DNA from: JALEFZ01 sp039817415
GTDB taxonomy: Bacteria > Bacteroidota > Bacteroidia > J057
NCBI GenBank assembly: GCA_039817415.1
Contig: JBCBVV010000003.1
Location: forward strand, 62,001 to 126,000
DNA length: 64,000 nucleotides
Direction: 5' to 3'
A program made the translations under genes and the position numbers. Below are positions 51,797-60,613 of the stretch, piece after piece. Each line of letters begins with the position of its first letter. The stretch's first letter is position 1. The notes under the pieces are model-generated. The model saw only the letters and a list, made by a program, of their open reading frames with translations. It was not told where the DNA came from and did not search any database.

Positions 51797-52312
51797 TTAA
51801 AGATGCTCTGTTGTCAAGTAAGAGGCCATAGCCAGGCTGTCCTGCTCTGTATATGGAGCCAACACATACTTTTTATGTCCTGTAATCATCAGCTCATCTA
51901 ATACATTGATCAAGGATCTGTATTTAGATATCTTTTTTGGCTTGATGACTACAATTGGATCTTCTTTCTTTTTGTGCTCGAGGAGCAAAGAACGAATTCC
52001 TTTTTGCGAAAAATTGGTTTCAAAAATTCCTGACTCTGCAACTCCCTTGAACTGATACACTTTCGCATCCTGATCGAGGATAATTGTCAACATCTTTTCT
52101 TCGTTGACCTCCATTCCTCCATCAGGATTTGGTGGGGGAACAGTCATTTTGATCTGTTTGAAGTCCGCCAGTGTAGCAGACAGAACAAAGAAGGTCAGAA
52201 GTAAAAAGGCAACATCTACCATGGCAGTCATGTCCAGATGTGTACGCTTTCTTTTGGATTTCGGAGCCTTTTTTTCACTTTTCTTTCCTGTCTGGTGGTG
52301 TATTTCAGCCAT
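51797..52312 (-). CDS. ExbD-type proton channel subunit (third)
   Basis: 171 residues. A basic start (KKAPKSKRKR) then the membrane helix with the essential aspartate (DMTAMVDVAFLLLTFFVLSATL) and a periplasmic domain ending in KYVLAPYTEQDSLAMASYLTT. Third of three ExbD-type genes in a row; it is the one nearest tonB. Confidence 0.92.
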   Translation of the reverse strand: MAEIHHQTGKKSEKKAPKSKRKRTHLDMTAMVDVAFLLLTFFVLSATLADFKQIKMTVPPPNPDGGMEVNEEKMLTIILDQDAKVYQFKGVAESGIFETNFSQKGIRSLLLEHKKKEDPIVVIKPKKISKYRSLINVLDELMITGHKKYVLAPYTEQDSLAMASYLTTEHL

Positions 52313-52402
52313 TTTCTCTTTTACCTAAAGAGGAGAGAAGACGTAAAATTCCACATCGAAAGGAAAAAAACTTAACAACAAATTAAAGAACGATGTGAAG
52401 GG

Positions 52403-53005
52403 TTACTCATCCCCTTCGTCTCCTTCAAGCTCGCGCTTTCTGGACTCAGCTACTACGATACTGTCTGCTTCTCCAAATGCATCGATGGCGTACTTGGTAG
52501 CACCTTCAATGGCCATCTCGTCCAATAGGTCGACGATGTTTTTGTAGCGAGACTCAGCTTTTGGCTTGATCACGAAGATAGGGTCCCAACATCCTTCGAC
52601 ATTACGGCCTCTACAACGCGGAATTCCTAAAACTCTGTCATAGTTAAGGTGTCCACGGATTGCTTTATCAATCCCACCTTCTTGGTAGCTGGTGAACTTC
52701 ACATCAGGATCTGTAATCCCAGTAAAGTATTTAACTGTATCTTTTTCGTAGAGAAGGATCGTCATGATCTTATCCTCATCGATTTTCTTGTATTTTTCGT
52801 CTTCTTGGTCCTCATCGACCTTTGGAGGCATGGTAAGCTCCATGACATTGGTGTTGGTCATGGTAGCAGTTAGTACGAAGAAAGTCAGTAGCAGGAATGC
52901 TACGTCCACCATCGCCGTCATATCAATACGGGTTGATTTCTTTTTCGTCTTCGGGCCACTGCCTTTTTTACCACCTCCGCCTTGCGACGTATCTACATCA
53001 GCCAT
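52403..53005 (-). CDS. ExbD-type proton channel subunit (second)
   Basis: 200 residues with the same layout: DMTAMVDVAFLLLTFFVLTATM, then a longer periplasmic part with a pair of cysteines (CRGRNVEGCWDP) not found in the other two copies. The N-terminus has a Gly/Lys-rich lead (GGGGKKGSGPKTKKKS). Second of the three exbD genes. Confidence 0.9.
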   Translation of the reverse strand: MADVDTSQGGGGKKGSGPKTKKKSTRIDMTAMVDVAFLLLTFFVLTATMTNTNVMELTMPPKVDEDQEDEKYKKIDEDKIMTILLYEKDTVKYFTGITDPDVKFTSYQEGGIDKAIRGHLNYDRVLGIPRCRGRNVEGCWDPIFVIKPKAESRYKNIVDLLDEMAIEGATKYAIDAFGEADSIVVAESRKRELEGDEGDE

Positions 53006-53058
53006 GTGTCAAACATGTTTATGGGTAGGAATTTCCTTCCCAGGTGAATATACAAATT

Positions 53059-53691
53059 TTAGTGCTCTCCCTCTCCATCTTCCTGCTCAGTAATCAAACT
53101 GAACTGGTTGATTTTCCAATCCTGTAAAGAGGACATAACATTCTGGATGATTTCGTATTGCGTGTCCACATCACCTTTGATAGCGAAACGCATGCGCTGA
53201 TCGGTTAGACGTCCCCATCTGATCCATTCTTTCAGTTCGTTTGGGTTATCTGTAGTAGCAGAATCAGGATCTGGAGTAGGAATTCCCTCGTGTGGAAAGT
53301 GTCCTAGATCATGCTCTCCATCTTCTTCATTAAGCCAAGTGGCCATTTGGTCAATGGGAACACCAAATTCCTGTAGCGTAGAAAAATATCTAGCACCGTC
53401 CTCAGAAATGGATTGCTCTTTCTCTTGGATTAGAAGGTTTAGGACACCTTCACGTGTACCGATGTCGGTAAATCCAACAAACACTTTTCCTTCTGGACCA
53501 ATGGATACTGTACAAAGACCTTTGTCCTGTACCTCCAACTCGGAAACAGAGGAAGGAGTATCTACCTCGATTTTTTCTTCTTCACGGAAACGCGTTGTAG
53601 TCAGGATGAAGAATGTCAATAGCAAAAATGCTACATCCACCATCGCTGTCATGTCAATTGTTGGCGCGCCTCTTTTTGGTTTTTTTGACAT
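53059..53691 (-). CDS. ExbD-type proton channel subunit (first)
   Basis: 210 residues. Short basic start, then DMTAMVDVAFLLLTFFILTTTR, and the longest periplasmic part of the three copies, including an acidic insert (EDGEHDLGHFPHEGIPTPDPDS). It directly follows the exbB gene. Confidence 0.9.
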   Translation of the reverse strand: MSKKPKRGAPTIDMTAMVDVAFLLLTFFILTTTRFREEEKIEVDTPSSVSELEVQDKGLCTVSIGPEGKVFVGFTDIGTREGVLNLLIQEKEQSISEDGARYFSTLQEFGVPIDQMATWLNEEDGEHDLGHFPHEGIPTPDPDSATTDNPNELKEWIRWGRLTDQRMRFAIKGDVDTQYEIIQNVMSSLQDWKINQFSLITEQEDGEGEH

Positions 53692-53782
53692 TGGTCAGAT
53701 AATTAAGAGTGAAACAAAGCTTCAAGACAAAGAGCATGCAGGCCACAAAGGACCTGCTTGCTTATATATTCTTGAGGCTGAA

Positions 53783-54697
53783 TTAGTTGTTCACATCAAA
53801 CGTCTGAACAATAGTGTAACCGGCTTCGTCCATTGCGTAAGTCATCTTATCGATCTGAGTCGTAAAGAAGTTGTACAGCAATACAGAAATACCAGAGTTA
53901 CCGATACCAAAGGCCGTGTTGATCAAGGCCTCAGAGATACCTACAGAAAGTTCGGCAGCGTTAGGAGCTCCACCTTCACCCAGAGCGGAGAAGGCACGAA
54001 TCATACCCAATACCGTTCCAAATAGACCTACAAGTACCCCAAGAGAAGCAGTTGTAGCCAAAATAGGTAGGTTACGCTCTAGCATAGGAAGCTCCAACAT
54101 AGTGGCCTCTTCCAGCTCTGCCTGGATAGCGTTTTTACGAGTTTCTTTGTCAAGCTGAGTTGCAGCTTCCATTTCCTGGTACTTGCGAAGACCAGTTTTG
54201 ATTACGTTTCCTACAGAACCCTTCTGCTTGTCGCACTCGCTTGCAGCTTCAGCGATCTGTCCTCTTGCAATCATGCTACGTACTTTCTTAACGAATACGT
54301 CAGTGTTTCCACGTCCACCCGCACGGATGATAGTGATCGCACGCTCGATAGTGAAGACGATGATGATGAAGAAGATGGCCATACCGATAGGAATTACGAA
54401 ACCACCTTTGTAAATCAATCCCATAAGGTTGTCCTTAGCAGGCTCACCATCAGTCCAGTGAGGAGGCTCACTAGCAGGATCAGATCCAGCTTCAACCCAC
54501 TCTTGGTGAGCCGTGTAAGCTTCTGGTCCTCCCTTGAAATTCTCAGGAGCTCCGAATACTACGTAGAAAATGGTGAATGCAACTGCAGCACATACGCCGA
54601 TAGCGACCCAAGGAAAAATAGCCTTAAATGGGCTAGCCGCCTTGATTTGTGCCTCATGAGAGAAGTTAGACGTTGTCGGTTTGTTAGTCTCAGCCAT
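53783..54697 (-). CDS. exbB: ExbB/MotA/TolQ-type proton channel protein
   Basis: 304 residues. Four hydrophobic stretches: about 28-52 (SPFKAIFPWVAIGVCAAVAF), 93-118 (FVIPIGMAIFFIIIVFTIERA), 210-232 and 250-275. The conserved ExbB/TolQ part lies in LATTASLGVLVGLFGTVLGMIRAF and LSVGISEALINTAFG. An extra N-terminal helix is present compared with E. coli ExbB. It is the first gene of the exb-tonB run and has a matching promoter. Confidence 0.93.
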   Translation of the reverse strand: MAETNKPTTSNFSHEAQIKAASPFKAIFPWVAIGVCAAVAFTIFYVVFGAPENFKGGPEAYTAHQEWVEAGSDPASEPPHWTDGEPAKDNLMGLIYKGGFVIPIGMAIFFIIIVFTIERAITIIRAGGRGNTDVFVKKVRSMIARGQIAEAASECDKQKGSVGNVIKTGLRKYQEMEAATQLDKETRKNAIQAELEEATMLELPMLERNLPILATTASLGVLVGLFGTVLGMIRAFSALGEGGAPNAAELSVGISEALINTAFGIGNSGISVLLYNFFTTQIDKMTYAMDEAGYTIVQTFDVNN

Positions 54698-54746
54698 TGT
54701 TGTAGACTTTTAAGTATTGATGTATGAATAAGGTATAAAATGCGAT

Positions 54747-54777
54747 CAAAAATATGTATTTGCGCTCAAAACACAAA
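54747..54777 (-). promoter_or_regulatory. Bacteroidota-type promoter of the exb-tonB run
   Basis: TATTTTTG at 54754-54747 (perfect TAnnTTTG) and TTTG at 54777-54774, separated by exactly 19 bases. This gives a leader of about 45 bases before the exbB ATG at 54697. It is the clearest promoter in the window. Confidence 0.85.
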
Positions 54778-55056
54778 GATTTACCATGTTTTTATATCCC
54801 CCCTCAAATATTCCTAAATCTCCGAATAAACGCGATGACAAGCGGTTTGATAAGCTTCGACAAGCAAAAGGGCCATTTTTTCCCTCTATGTAAGATTTTT
54901 GCCGAAGCTGTTTCAATTAAGCAAATATACACTTATAGATATATTAAACAATGCGTTGCTCTGGACACAATCGACAATTCTTGTTCAGACATTTGATGCT
55001 ATCAAAGAACACATAGGATGAATCCCTAAAGACCTACAAAGCATATAAGATGTTGT
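54778..55056. other. Remainder of a 359-bp divergent intergenic region
   Basis: I see no convincing gene; an 80-codon plus-strand frame at 54754-54996 contains no motif and overlaps the exbB promoter. The right end should contain the promoter of the RNA methyltransferase gene, but I see no clear TTTG/TAnnTTTG pair. Confidence 0.5.
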
Positions 55057-56259
55057 TTGCCCCGTCAAAGGAGTGTAATTTTACCGCTTCACCCTTTTAA
55101 TCCTAGAGTCATTTTGGCTAAACATTCCACACATTCCCCCTCCTTTTTTTTCATCGCAAAAACCTTTCAAGGCTTAGAGGAGGTCCTTGCAGAAGAATTG
55201 AGACAATTAGGTGCCCAACAAGTGGAAGTGCTAAAAAGAGCCGTTTCCTTTAAAGGCGACCATCTTCTTATGTATAGGGCCAATATGTTTCTTCGTACAG
55301 CTGTTCGAATTTTGAAGGCCATCAAATCCTTCGAAGCCACCAATGAAGATCAGCTATATCGCCAAATGATGAATATTCCTTGGGAAAAAATCATGGGCAT
55401 ACATCAAACCTTTGCTATTGATGCTGTCGTTGGTTCCCACTTCTTCAGACATTCCAAATATGTAGCCTTAAAAACCAAAGACGCGCTTGCCGACCGCTTC
55501 AGAAATAAAAAAGGGAAAAGGCCCTCAGTCGACCCAAAAGACCCAGACATAAGAATCCATGTAAACATCCAAGGCAAACTGGTAAGGGTGTATCTGGATA
55601 GTTCAGGGGATTCCCTTCACCTGCGGGGATACAAAAAGGCCCTAACAGAAGCTCCCTTAAGTGAGATTTTAGCAGCAGGGATGATCAAATTGTCAGGCTG
55701 GGATATGAAAACTCCCTTCATGGACCCTATGTGCGGTTCAGGTACCTTATCTATTGAAGCCTCCCTGATGGCTACAGATACTGCTCCAGGCTTATTTAGA
55801 ACAGCTTTTGGTTTTCAATTTTGGAACAACTACGATGATAAGATGTGGAAAAGGGTCAAGGAAGAGGCCATGGATCGCCAAAAGCCCCTAGAGATTCCGA
55901 TACATGCTTCGGATGTTTCCCCTAAAGCAGTCAGAATCGCCAAAAGAAACCTTGAGGGGGCCGATCTTCTTGATCAGGTAGAAATATCTGTGATAAAATA
56001 TCAATCCGTTGAAGTACCGGAAACGCCAGGATGGATGCTCATCAACCCGCCCTATGGCGAACGTCTTGCCCAACATGAAATCAATGACTTCTACAAAACC
56101 ATTGGGGATAGAATGAAACAGGATTTCAAAGGCTGGCAGGCATGGATCATTAGCTCCAACTTTGAAGCCATGAAAAAGATTGGTCTGAAACCTCTAAAGA
56201 GGATTAACTTATTCAATGGACCGCTTGCTTGTAAATTTCAGGGATACGATCTGTATTAA
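55057..56259 (+). CDS. THUMP domain RNA methyltransferase, RlmL/Trm14-like
   Basis: About 400 residues. N-terminal ferredoxin-like/THUMP region (FIAKTFQGLEEVLAEELRQLGA, about 30-180) for RNA binding and a Rossmann methyltransferase (about 190-400) with motif I FMDPMCGSGTLSIEA, the aspartate-bearing HASDVSPKAVRIA, and catalytic NPPYGERL. The layout fits the RlmL N-terminal half, which makes m2G2445 of 23S rRNA; the RlmK half is absent. The start is uncertain: the frame opens at a TTG at 55057 with no ATG before the conserved part, and a TTG at 55114 is equally possible. Confidence 0.9.
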   Translation: MPRQRSVILPLHPFNPRVILAKHSTHSPSFFFIAKTFQGLEEVLAEELRQLGAQQVEVLKRAVSFKGDHLLMYRANMFLRTAVRILKAIKSFEATNEDQLYRQMMNIPWEKIMGIHQTFAIDAVVGSHFFRHSKYVALKTKDALADRFRNKKGKRPSVDPKDPDIRIHVNIQGKLVRVYLDSSGDSLHLRGYKKALTEAPLSEILAAGMIKLSGWDMKTPFMDPMCGSGTLSIEASLMATDTAPGLFRTAFGFQFWNNYDDKMWKRVKEEAMDRQKPLEIPIHASDVSPKAVRIAKRNLEGADLLDQVEISVIKYQSVEVPETPGWMLINPPYGERLAQHEINDFYKTIGDRMKQDFKGWQAWIISSNFEAMKKIGLKPLKRINLFNGPLACKFQGYDLY

Positions 56260-56517
56260 CAGGAAGGTTTGCGACCCCTAGCGTTATGTTTTTGTTCTCG
56301 TTTTGATTCTACTTTCTGCAAAAGCTTTCATCAACTATTTAACTAACTGGAATTTACTTGGATTCTTGTACTACATTTTGGTAAATTATTCTAAGCAATA
56401 CGAATATTTTTACTTTCAATTTATCCTTCCCCATAATCAATACATCATTCACAAGTATCGATCTCCGTATTATATCATGACGACATTCATTCATCAATAA
56501 CTCCATAGCCATCCATT

Positions 56518-56931
56518 TTGAAAGCTAGCAATCAAATATTAATGGTTGATGACAGCAACCAAGATGTTTATCTCTTCCGAGAGATTTTGAATGACATTTC
56601 CTATAAAGGGACCTACAGTAGGTTTGTCTCTGGAACAGAATTAATAGACAAGCTCAAACACCATAAACTTGACTTGGATACACCCAGTCTCATGTTTATT
56701 GACTTCAGACTCCCTCAACAAACTGGATATGAAATTGCGGTTTCACTCAGGGACAAGCATCATTATCCCCATAAAATCGTCATTACCTCTGCCGTTATTC
56801 CCCCCATTGCCCGAGAACCTATCTCCCAAACTTATGTGGATGAATGGCTGGAAAAAGCCTTTGATTTCAACCAATATACTCAAGAGGTGAAAGCCCTGAT
56901 TGAGAAATATTTTCCTGGGAGTACCAGATAA
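56518..56931 (+). CDS. Stand-alone response regulator receiver protein
   Basis: 137 residues, receiver only: acid pocket Asp11/Asp12 (LMVDDSNQ), phospho-acceptor Asp62 in LMFIDFRLP, the switch threonine/serine in VITSAV, and Lys113 in WLEKAFD. The start is a TTG at 56518, which gives the usual seven residues before the first strand; the ATG at 56542 would remove that strand. No kinase is nearby. Together with the copy at 17453-17857 there are two output-less receivers in the window. Confidence 0.9.
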   Translation: MKASNQILMVDDSNQDVYLFREILNDISYKGTYSRFVSGTELIDKLKHHKLDLDTPSLMFIDFRLPQQTGYEIAVSLRDKHHYPHKIVITSAVIPPIAREPISQTYVDEWLEKAFDFNQYTQEVKALIEKYFPGSTR

Positions 56932-57029
56932 CTTCCCCCCTCTTTTTGACTATTTATCTTGGTTGAGATTGAAATTTGCACGAGAATCACGAAGTTTCGT
57001 AATTTAGACAGCTCGGCTAACGCACATTA

Positions 57030-57848
57030 ATGACTACTGAACTCAAAGATAGACTCCGTAAATTTGCCAGGGGGAAGGGTCGTTTGACTGTTCTGACAGG
57101 GGCAGGAGTTTCAGCTGAAAGTGGGATTCCTACCTTTAGAGGCCCAGAAGGTTATTGGAACGTGGGCTCAGTCAACTACACTCCTCAGGAGATTGGCACA
57201 TTTGAAATGTTTCAGAAAAATCCCGAAGAGGTTTGGAAATGGTATCTATTTCGGAGAACAGTCTGTCATCAATCCCAACCCAATCCTGGACACCAAGCCA
57301 TTGTAGAACTAGAAAAGATTCTTGGAGATCGTTTTACCTTAATTACCCAAAATGTAGATGGGCTTCATCTTCGGGCAGGGAATAGCCTTGAAAGGACCTA
57401 CCTCATTCATGGGACACTTGATTATGTGAGATGCAGTGTATCCTGTACTGACCAATTGTATCCCTTTCCAAAAGGAATTGGAGACAAAGACAGAGATTCA
57501 GACCTGACTGCGGAAGAAATGAAGCTCCTGGCCTGCCCCAATTGCGGTGCCTTAACCCGTCCTCACATCCTCTGGTTTGATGAATATTATGATGAAAGGT
57601 ACTTCCGCTTCAAAAGCTCCCTACAGGTCGCCAAAGAAACTGAATTATTGATCACCATTGGCACCTCGGGTGCAACAACCCTTCCTGTCCAGGTGGTTGA
57701 CTTGGCTTTAAAGTCCGGTGCCACTATGATCGACATTAACATTGAGCCCAATATCTTTTCTCACGCTGCGGTAGAGATGGGTTCAGGCTACTTCTTACAA
57801 GGTCCTTCTGGTGAAATTCTTCCTCAATTGCTGGAATACTTTAGATAA
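57030..57848 (+). CDS. Sirtuin NAD-dependent protein deacylase
   Basis: 272 residues. NAD-binding GAGVSAESGIPTFRG (24-38), TQNVDGLH (106-113), catalytic His127 in LIHGTLD, and zinc ligands Cys135, Cys139, Cys169 and Cys172. Tyr72 and Arg75 (WYLFRR) match the YxxR pair that in SIRT5/CobB-type sirtuins binds succinyl or malonyl lysine, so desuccinylase activity is likely beside deacetylation. It stands alone, convergent with the barrel protein gene. Confidence 0.93.
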   Translation: MTTELKDRLRKFARGKGRLTVLTGAGVSAESGIPTFRGPEGYWNVGSVNYTPQEIGTFEMFQKNPEEVWKWYLFRRTVCHQSQPNPGHQAIVELEKILGDRFTLITQNVDGLHLRAGNSLERTYLIHGTLDYVRCSVSCTDQLYPFPKGIGDKDRDSDLTAEEMKLLACPNCGALTRPHILWFDEYYDERYFRFKSSLQVAKETELLITIGTSGATTLPVQVVDLALKSGATMIDINIEPNIFSHAAVEMGSGYFLQGPSGEILPQLLEYFR

Positions 57849-57855
57849 TCTCCTT

Positions 57856-59763
57856 TTAATCCAACCAAATATTTACCCTTAAGCTTATAAAGGGGCGAAA
57901 AGAAATGTCTACCTCTCTTAACTGTTCCTCCCGAAAGAAAGAGGAGAGGGTTTGAAAGTCGCTGATTTCTTTAAAATCAAAATCCTGAATCTGCCATTGC
58001 CACCAAACCCTCAATTCCGCCAGTGTTCCCTTTTTCCCAAATAGTTGAAAGCCCGTCAGAGGACCTGTTTGCCTTACGTTTATGTGTAAATTAATAGGCG
58101 TCAAAATATTTTCAATGCTGGTCATAGAAGAATTCAAATAGCGAAGTCTTTCGGCATGCTTGGCGCCAATTTCCCAATTGATACGGAAGGGTGATTTCCC
58201 TATACGGGTTCTGTAGGTATTGATCCACTCGGCTCGTAGGGTAATAGTGGTATCCAAGGTGGTTTCGGTAAACCTTTCCCAATTCAAATAGGAAACATGT
58301 ATTTCTTTCCTGTAAAAGGTCGCTCGCATGTTCCACTTTTTAGCGGGTCTCCAGGTCATGTTGATCTGGGTCTCAAGGTTGCGTGTGGACCGGTCTGTCA
58401 GATTAGGATCGTCAAAGTCCTTCACATTATAGGTTACGTAAATCCGTTGCTGTCCCACCAATTTTAGCTTTCGGAAGGGCAACCATGTATAGGAAAAATT
58501 CAGCCTTAAATTTCGTTGGGTATAATTATCACTGCTTCTTTCCTTGAATAGAAAAGCGTACTGTCGGAGACTGGCTGTGAGTTGATGGGAGGACTGAAAG
58601 GTAGAAGACCATCTGCGATCCCAGCTACCTTTCACTCCATAAGTTAATTCGTCGTGGTCATCAAAATTATCCTCAGAAGGTGTGTCGAATTGGATGTAAT
58701 TGTTATACCCCTCTAGCCTCAGAATATTTTTCTTTCCCAATTGGTAATTCGCATTAACAGATAAGGAAGTAGTACGCCTAAAGGCATCTTTTTGTCGTTC
58801 CCTTTCCAACAAGCGATCGAACTCTCGATCAGATAGCTCCAAGTCATTCTCCAATTGATAGAATCTTTCTAAATATTCGAAGCCATATCTACCTTGTAAG
58901 GTCCATTTTTCATGGGTATAATCTAATTGCTGAAGGGTAGAAAAGAGGGTCTGGTTAAAACGAAGGTCATTAAAATCCTGCATTTCATTTTCAAAAGGCA
59001 CGTAATCAAATATCCGTCGATTGACGACCAATCTGTTGTCAGAAGACCACTCCAATTTAGGTCGAACCTTGTACCGAAGACTCAAAAAAGCAGCTACCGT
59101 ATCTGACTCTATTTGCTCAATAGAAGACAGCTTGTAATCATCCATTTGATTACTTCCCATTTCAATTCCGACCGCAACCTGACTTTGTGCACTCAGCTCC
59201 TTGCTCCAATGACTCAACAAACTAATGTTTCGCTGATGCCTAGGCTCAATAAACTTTAGCCGACTCCATAGACGACTTTCCATCCTTGTTCCATCTTCAA
59301 ATTGATAAGAAGACCTAAGTCGTAGAGCCGGGGAAAAACCCTGATCCAGACGGGCAGAACGGAAATCCCAGCTATATCCTAGGAGCAAGCTACCCTCTAG
59401 GATATCCTTCAAATGATATGTTCCTCCTACATATTGACTGTAACGCTGGTTCTTTGTAGTCCAGAATTGATCTACCTCCGTAAAGCTGGTCCATTCGATT
59501 CCTTTCTTCCATCTCCAGAATTGCCACAATTGAGCACGAACATTGAATAGGACCAGCGAAGCCGGTTGGCGATTGGTATTGATGATAATGTCATGGGTGA
59601 AGTAAGCCTGTATACGATACTTCTCTTTTTCTTTATAATATGCCAGGCTACTCTTGGTAGAATAAGTGAAGTTGTTCTGCCGATCAAAGCTTAAACGAAG
59701 ATCCTGCCCCCACACAGTTCCTCCCATAAACAAAGCAATCAGTAGATAATAGATTCCCTTCAC
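57856..59763 (-). CDS. Large outer-membrane beta-barrel protein
   Basis: 635 residues with a signal peptide (IYYLLIALFMGGTVWGQ). The rest is a long series of amphipathic beta strands of about 9-12 residues with aromatic ends (YRIQAYFTHDII, LSLRYKVRP, LRLNFSYTWLPF, and the final RPFISLRVNIWL), as in outer-membrane barrels. No plug or TonB box is visible. I recognise no named family, and the adjacent genes do not show its substrate. Confidence 0.85.
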   Translation of the reverse strand: MKGIYYLLIALFMGGTVWGQDLRLSFDRQNNFTYSTKSSLAYYKEKEKYRIQAYFTHDIIINTNRQPASLVLFNVRAQLWQFWRWKKGIEWTSFTEVDQFWTTKNQRYSQYVGGTYHLKDILEGSLLLGYSWDFRSARLDQGFSPALRLRSSYQFEDGTRMESRLWSRLKFIEPRHQRNISLLSHWSKELSAQSQVAVGIEMGSNQMDDYKLSSIEQIESDTVAAFLSLRYKVRPKLEWSSDNRLVVNRRIFDYVPFENEMQDFNDLRFNQTLFSTLQQLDYTHEKWTLQGRYGFEYLERFYQLENDLELSDREFDRLLERERQKDAFRRTTSLSVNANYQLGKKNILRLEGYNNYIQFDTPSEDNFDDHDELTYGVKGSWDRRWSSTFQSSHQLTASLRQYAFLFKERSSDNYTQRNLRLNFSYTWLPFRKLKLVGQQRIYVTYNVKDFDDPNLTDRSTRNLETQINMTWRPAKKWNMRATFYRKEIHVSYLNWERFTETTLDTTITLRAEWINTYRTRIGKSPFRINWEIGAKHAERLRYLNSSMTSIENILTPINLHINVRQTGPLTGFQLFGKKGTLAELRVWWQWQIQDFDFKEISDFQTLSSFFREEQLREVDISFRPFISLRVNIWLD

Positions 59764-59941
59764 TATAGAAAATTACTCATTCTGATGGAGAACATTACCC
59801 CCTCCCATTATTTTTCTCTTTCCTCCGAAATGGTGTAAGAAAATGAGCTCATCCTTCCTTCAAAAATTGAAATTGTCAAAAATCAAACTTGAACGGACAA
59901 TTGTGATTCGTATTCGGATGGCGTTTAAGGCCAATTTACTT

Positions 59942-60002
59942 TACCTTTGAGTATAATTTAAAACAAAAATTATAATTTCTTAACTATCGTATTAGATAGT
60001 TA
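59942..60002 (+). promoter_or_regulatory. Possible promoter -7 box and leader stem-loop
   Basis: TACCTTTG at 59942-59949 is a perfect TAnnTTTG element, though no TTTG lies 19-21 bases before it. Some 30 bases on, TAACTATC pairs with GATAGTTA (59981-60002, 6-base loop), which would form in the leader of the gene at 60059. Whether it controls that gene is not known. Confidence 0.4.
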
Positions 60003-60058
60003 GATTTTCAACCATAAAGACTCAAAATCAGAATTTTACTCGAATAGGTTCTTCAGTC

Positions 60059-60613
60059 ATGAAAAAACTTTACATACTTATTGTTCTTACCCTACTTCAC
60101 ATGGATTACTCATGGGCCCAAAATCCTTTATTCGTGGATTTTAGGACTGAGCCTACTATGCTTAAGGAGAAGATTAAGGAAAATAAGGGTGTTCGTTTCC
60201 TTGATTCGGACTTTAAACACTCCATAACTGCCCAATGGAGAAAGGGGGAGTTCGTCTATTCTTTCCACAGAGGTCAACTCTTTGAGATCAGCATGGAAAA
60301 GGTATTTGAAACCAGAAAGGACGGAAGAATTGCCTTAGAGGAGTGCCAGGAATTCTTTTCAATCATGAAGGCTGTTCAGTTAGAAGTACTCTTAGATGAT
60401 AAATTCAAAAAAGAAATGGTCTACACTTGGGAGGGTAAAGTACTATGGTTGACCTATGAGTTGTTGCCGGGAAACAGAACAGCCCTGAGCATTCAGTCTA
60501 GGTACATCGCACATACTCCTTTGGAAATGTGGACAAGATTTGAGGAAAAAGTAGCCCAAACCTATGGAATGGGCCAATCTATAGAAATTGCGCTTAGTCG
60601 GGGCGAAGATTAG
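60059..60613 (+). CDS. Exported hypothetical protein
   Basis: 184 residues, signal peptide (LYILIVLTLLHMDYSWAQ), then a mixed alpha-beta exported domain (VFETRKDGRIALEECQEFFSI, VYTWEGKVLWLTYELLPGN). No lipobox or sorting domain. I recognise no family. Its last 20 bp overlap the 3' end of the diheme peroxidase gene on the opposite strand. Perhaps a small periplasmic sensor or chaperone, but nothing in the sequence settles it. Confidence 0.8.
   Translation: MKKLYILIVLTLLHMDYSWAQNPLFVDFRTEPTMLKEKIKENKGVRFLDSDFKHSITAQWRKGEFVYSFHRGQLFEISMEKVFETRKDGRIALEECQEFFSIMKAVQLEVLLDDKFKKEMVYTWEGKVLWLTYELLPGNRTALSIQSRYIAHTPLEMWTRFEEKVAQTYGMGQSIEIALSRGED

Noticed and set aside
53339..54025. 228-codon plus-strand frame across exbD and exbB
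   Set aside because: Antisense shadow, Ser/Thr-rich with no motif, crossing two well-supported genes.
54754..54996. 80-codon plus-strand frame
   Set aside because: Covers the exbB promoter on the other strand and shows no motif.
56303..56500. 65-codon plus-strand frame rich in Tyr, Phe, Asn
   Set aside because: Starts at a non-ATG codon in an AT-rich gap and has random-looking composition; not supported as a gene.
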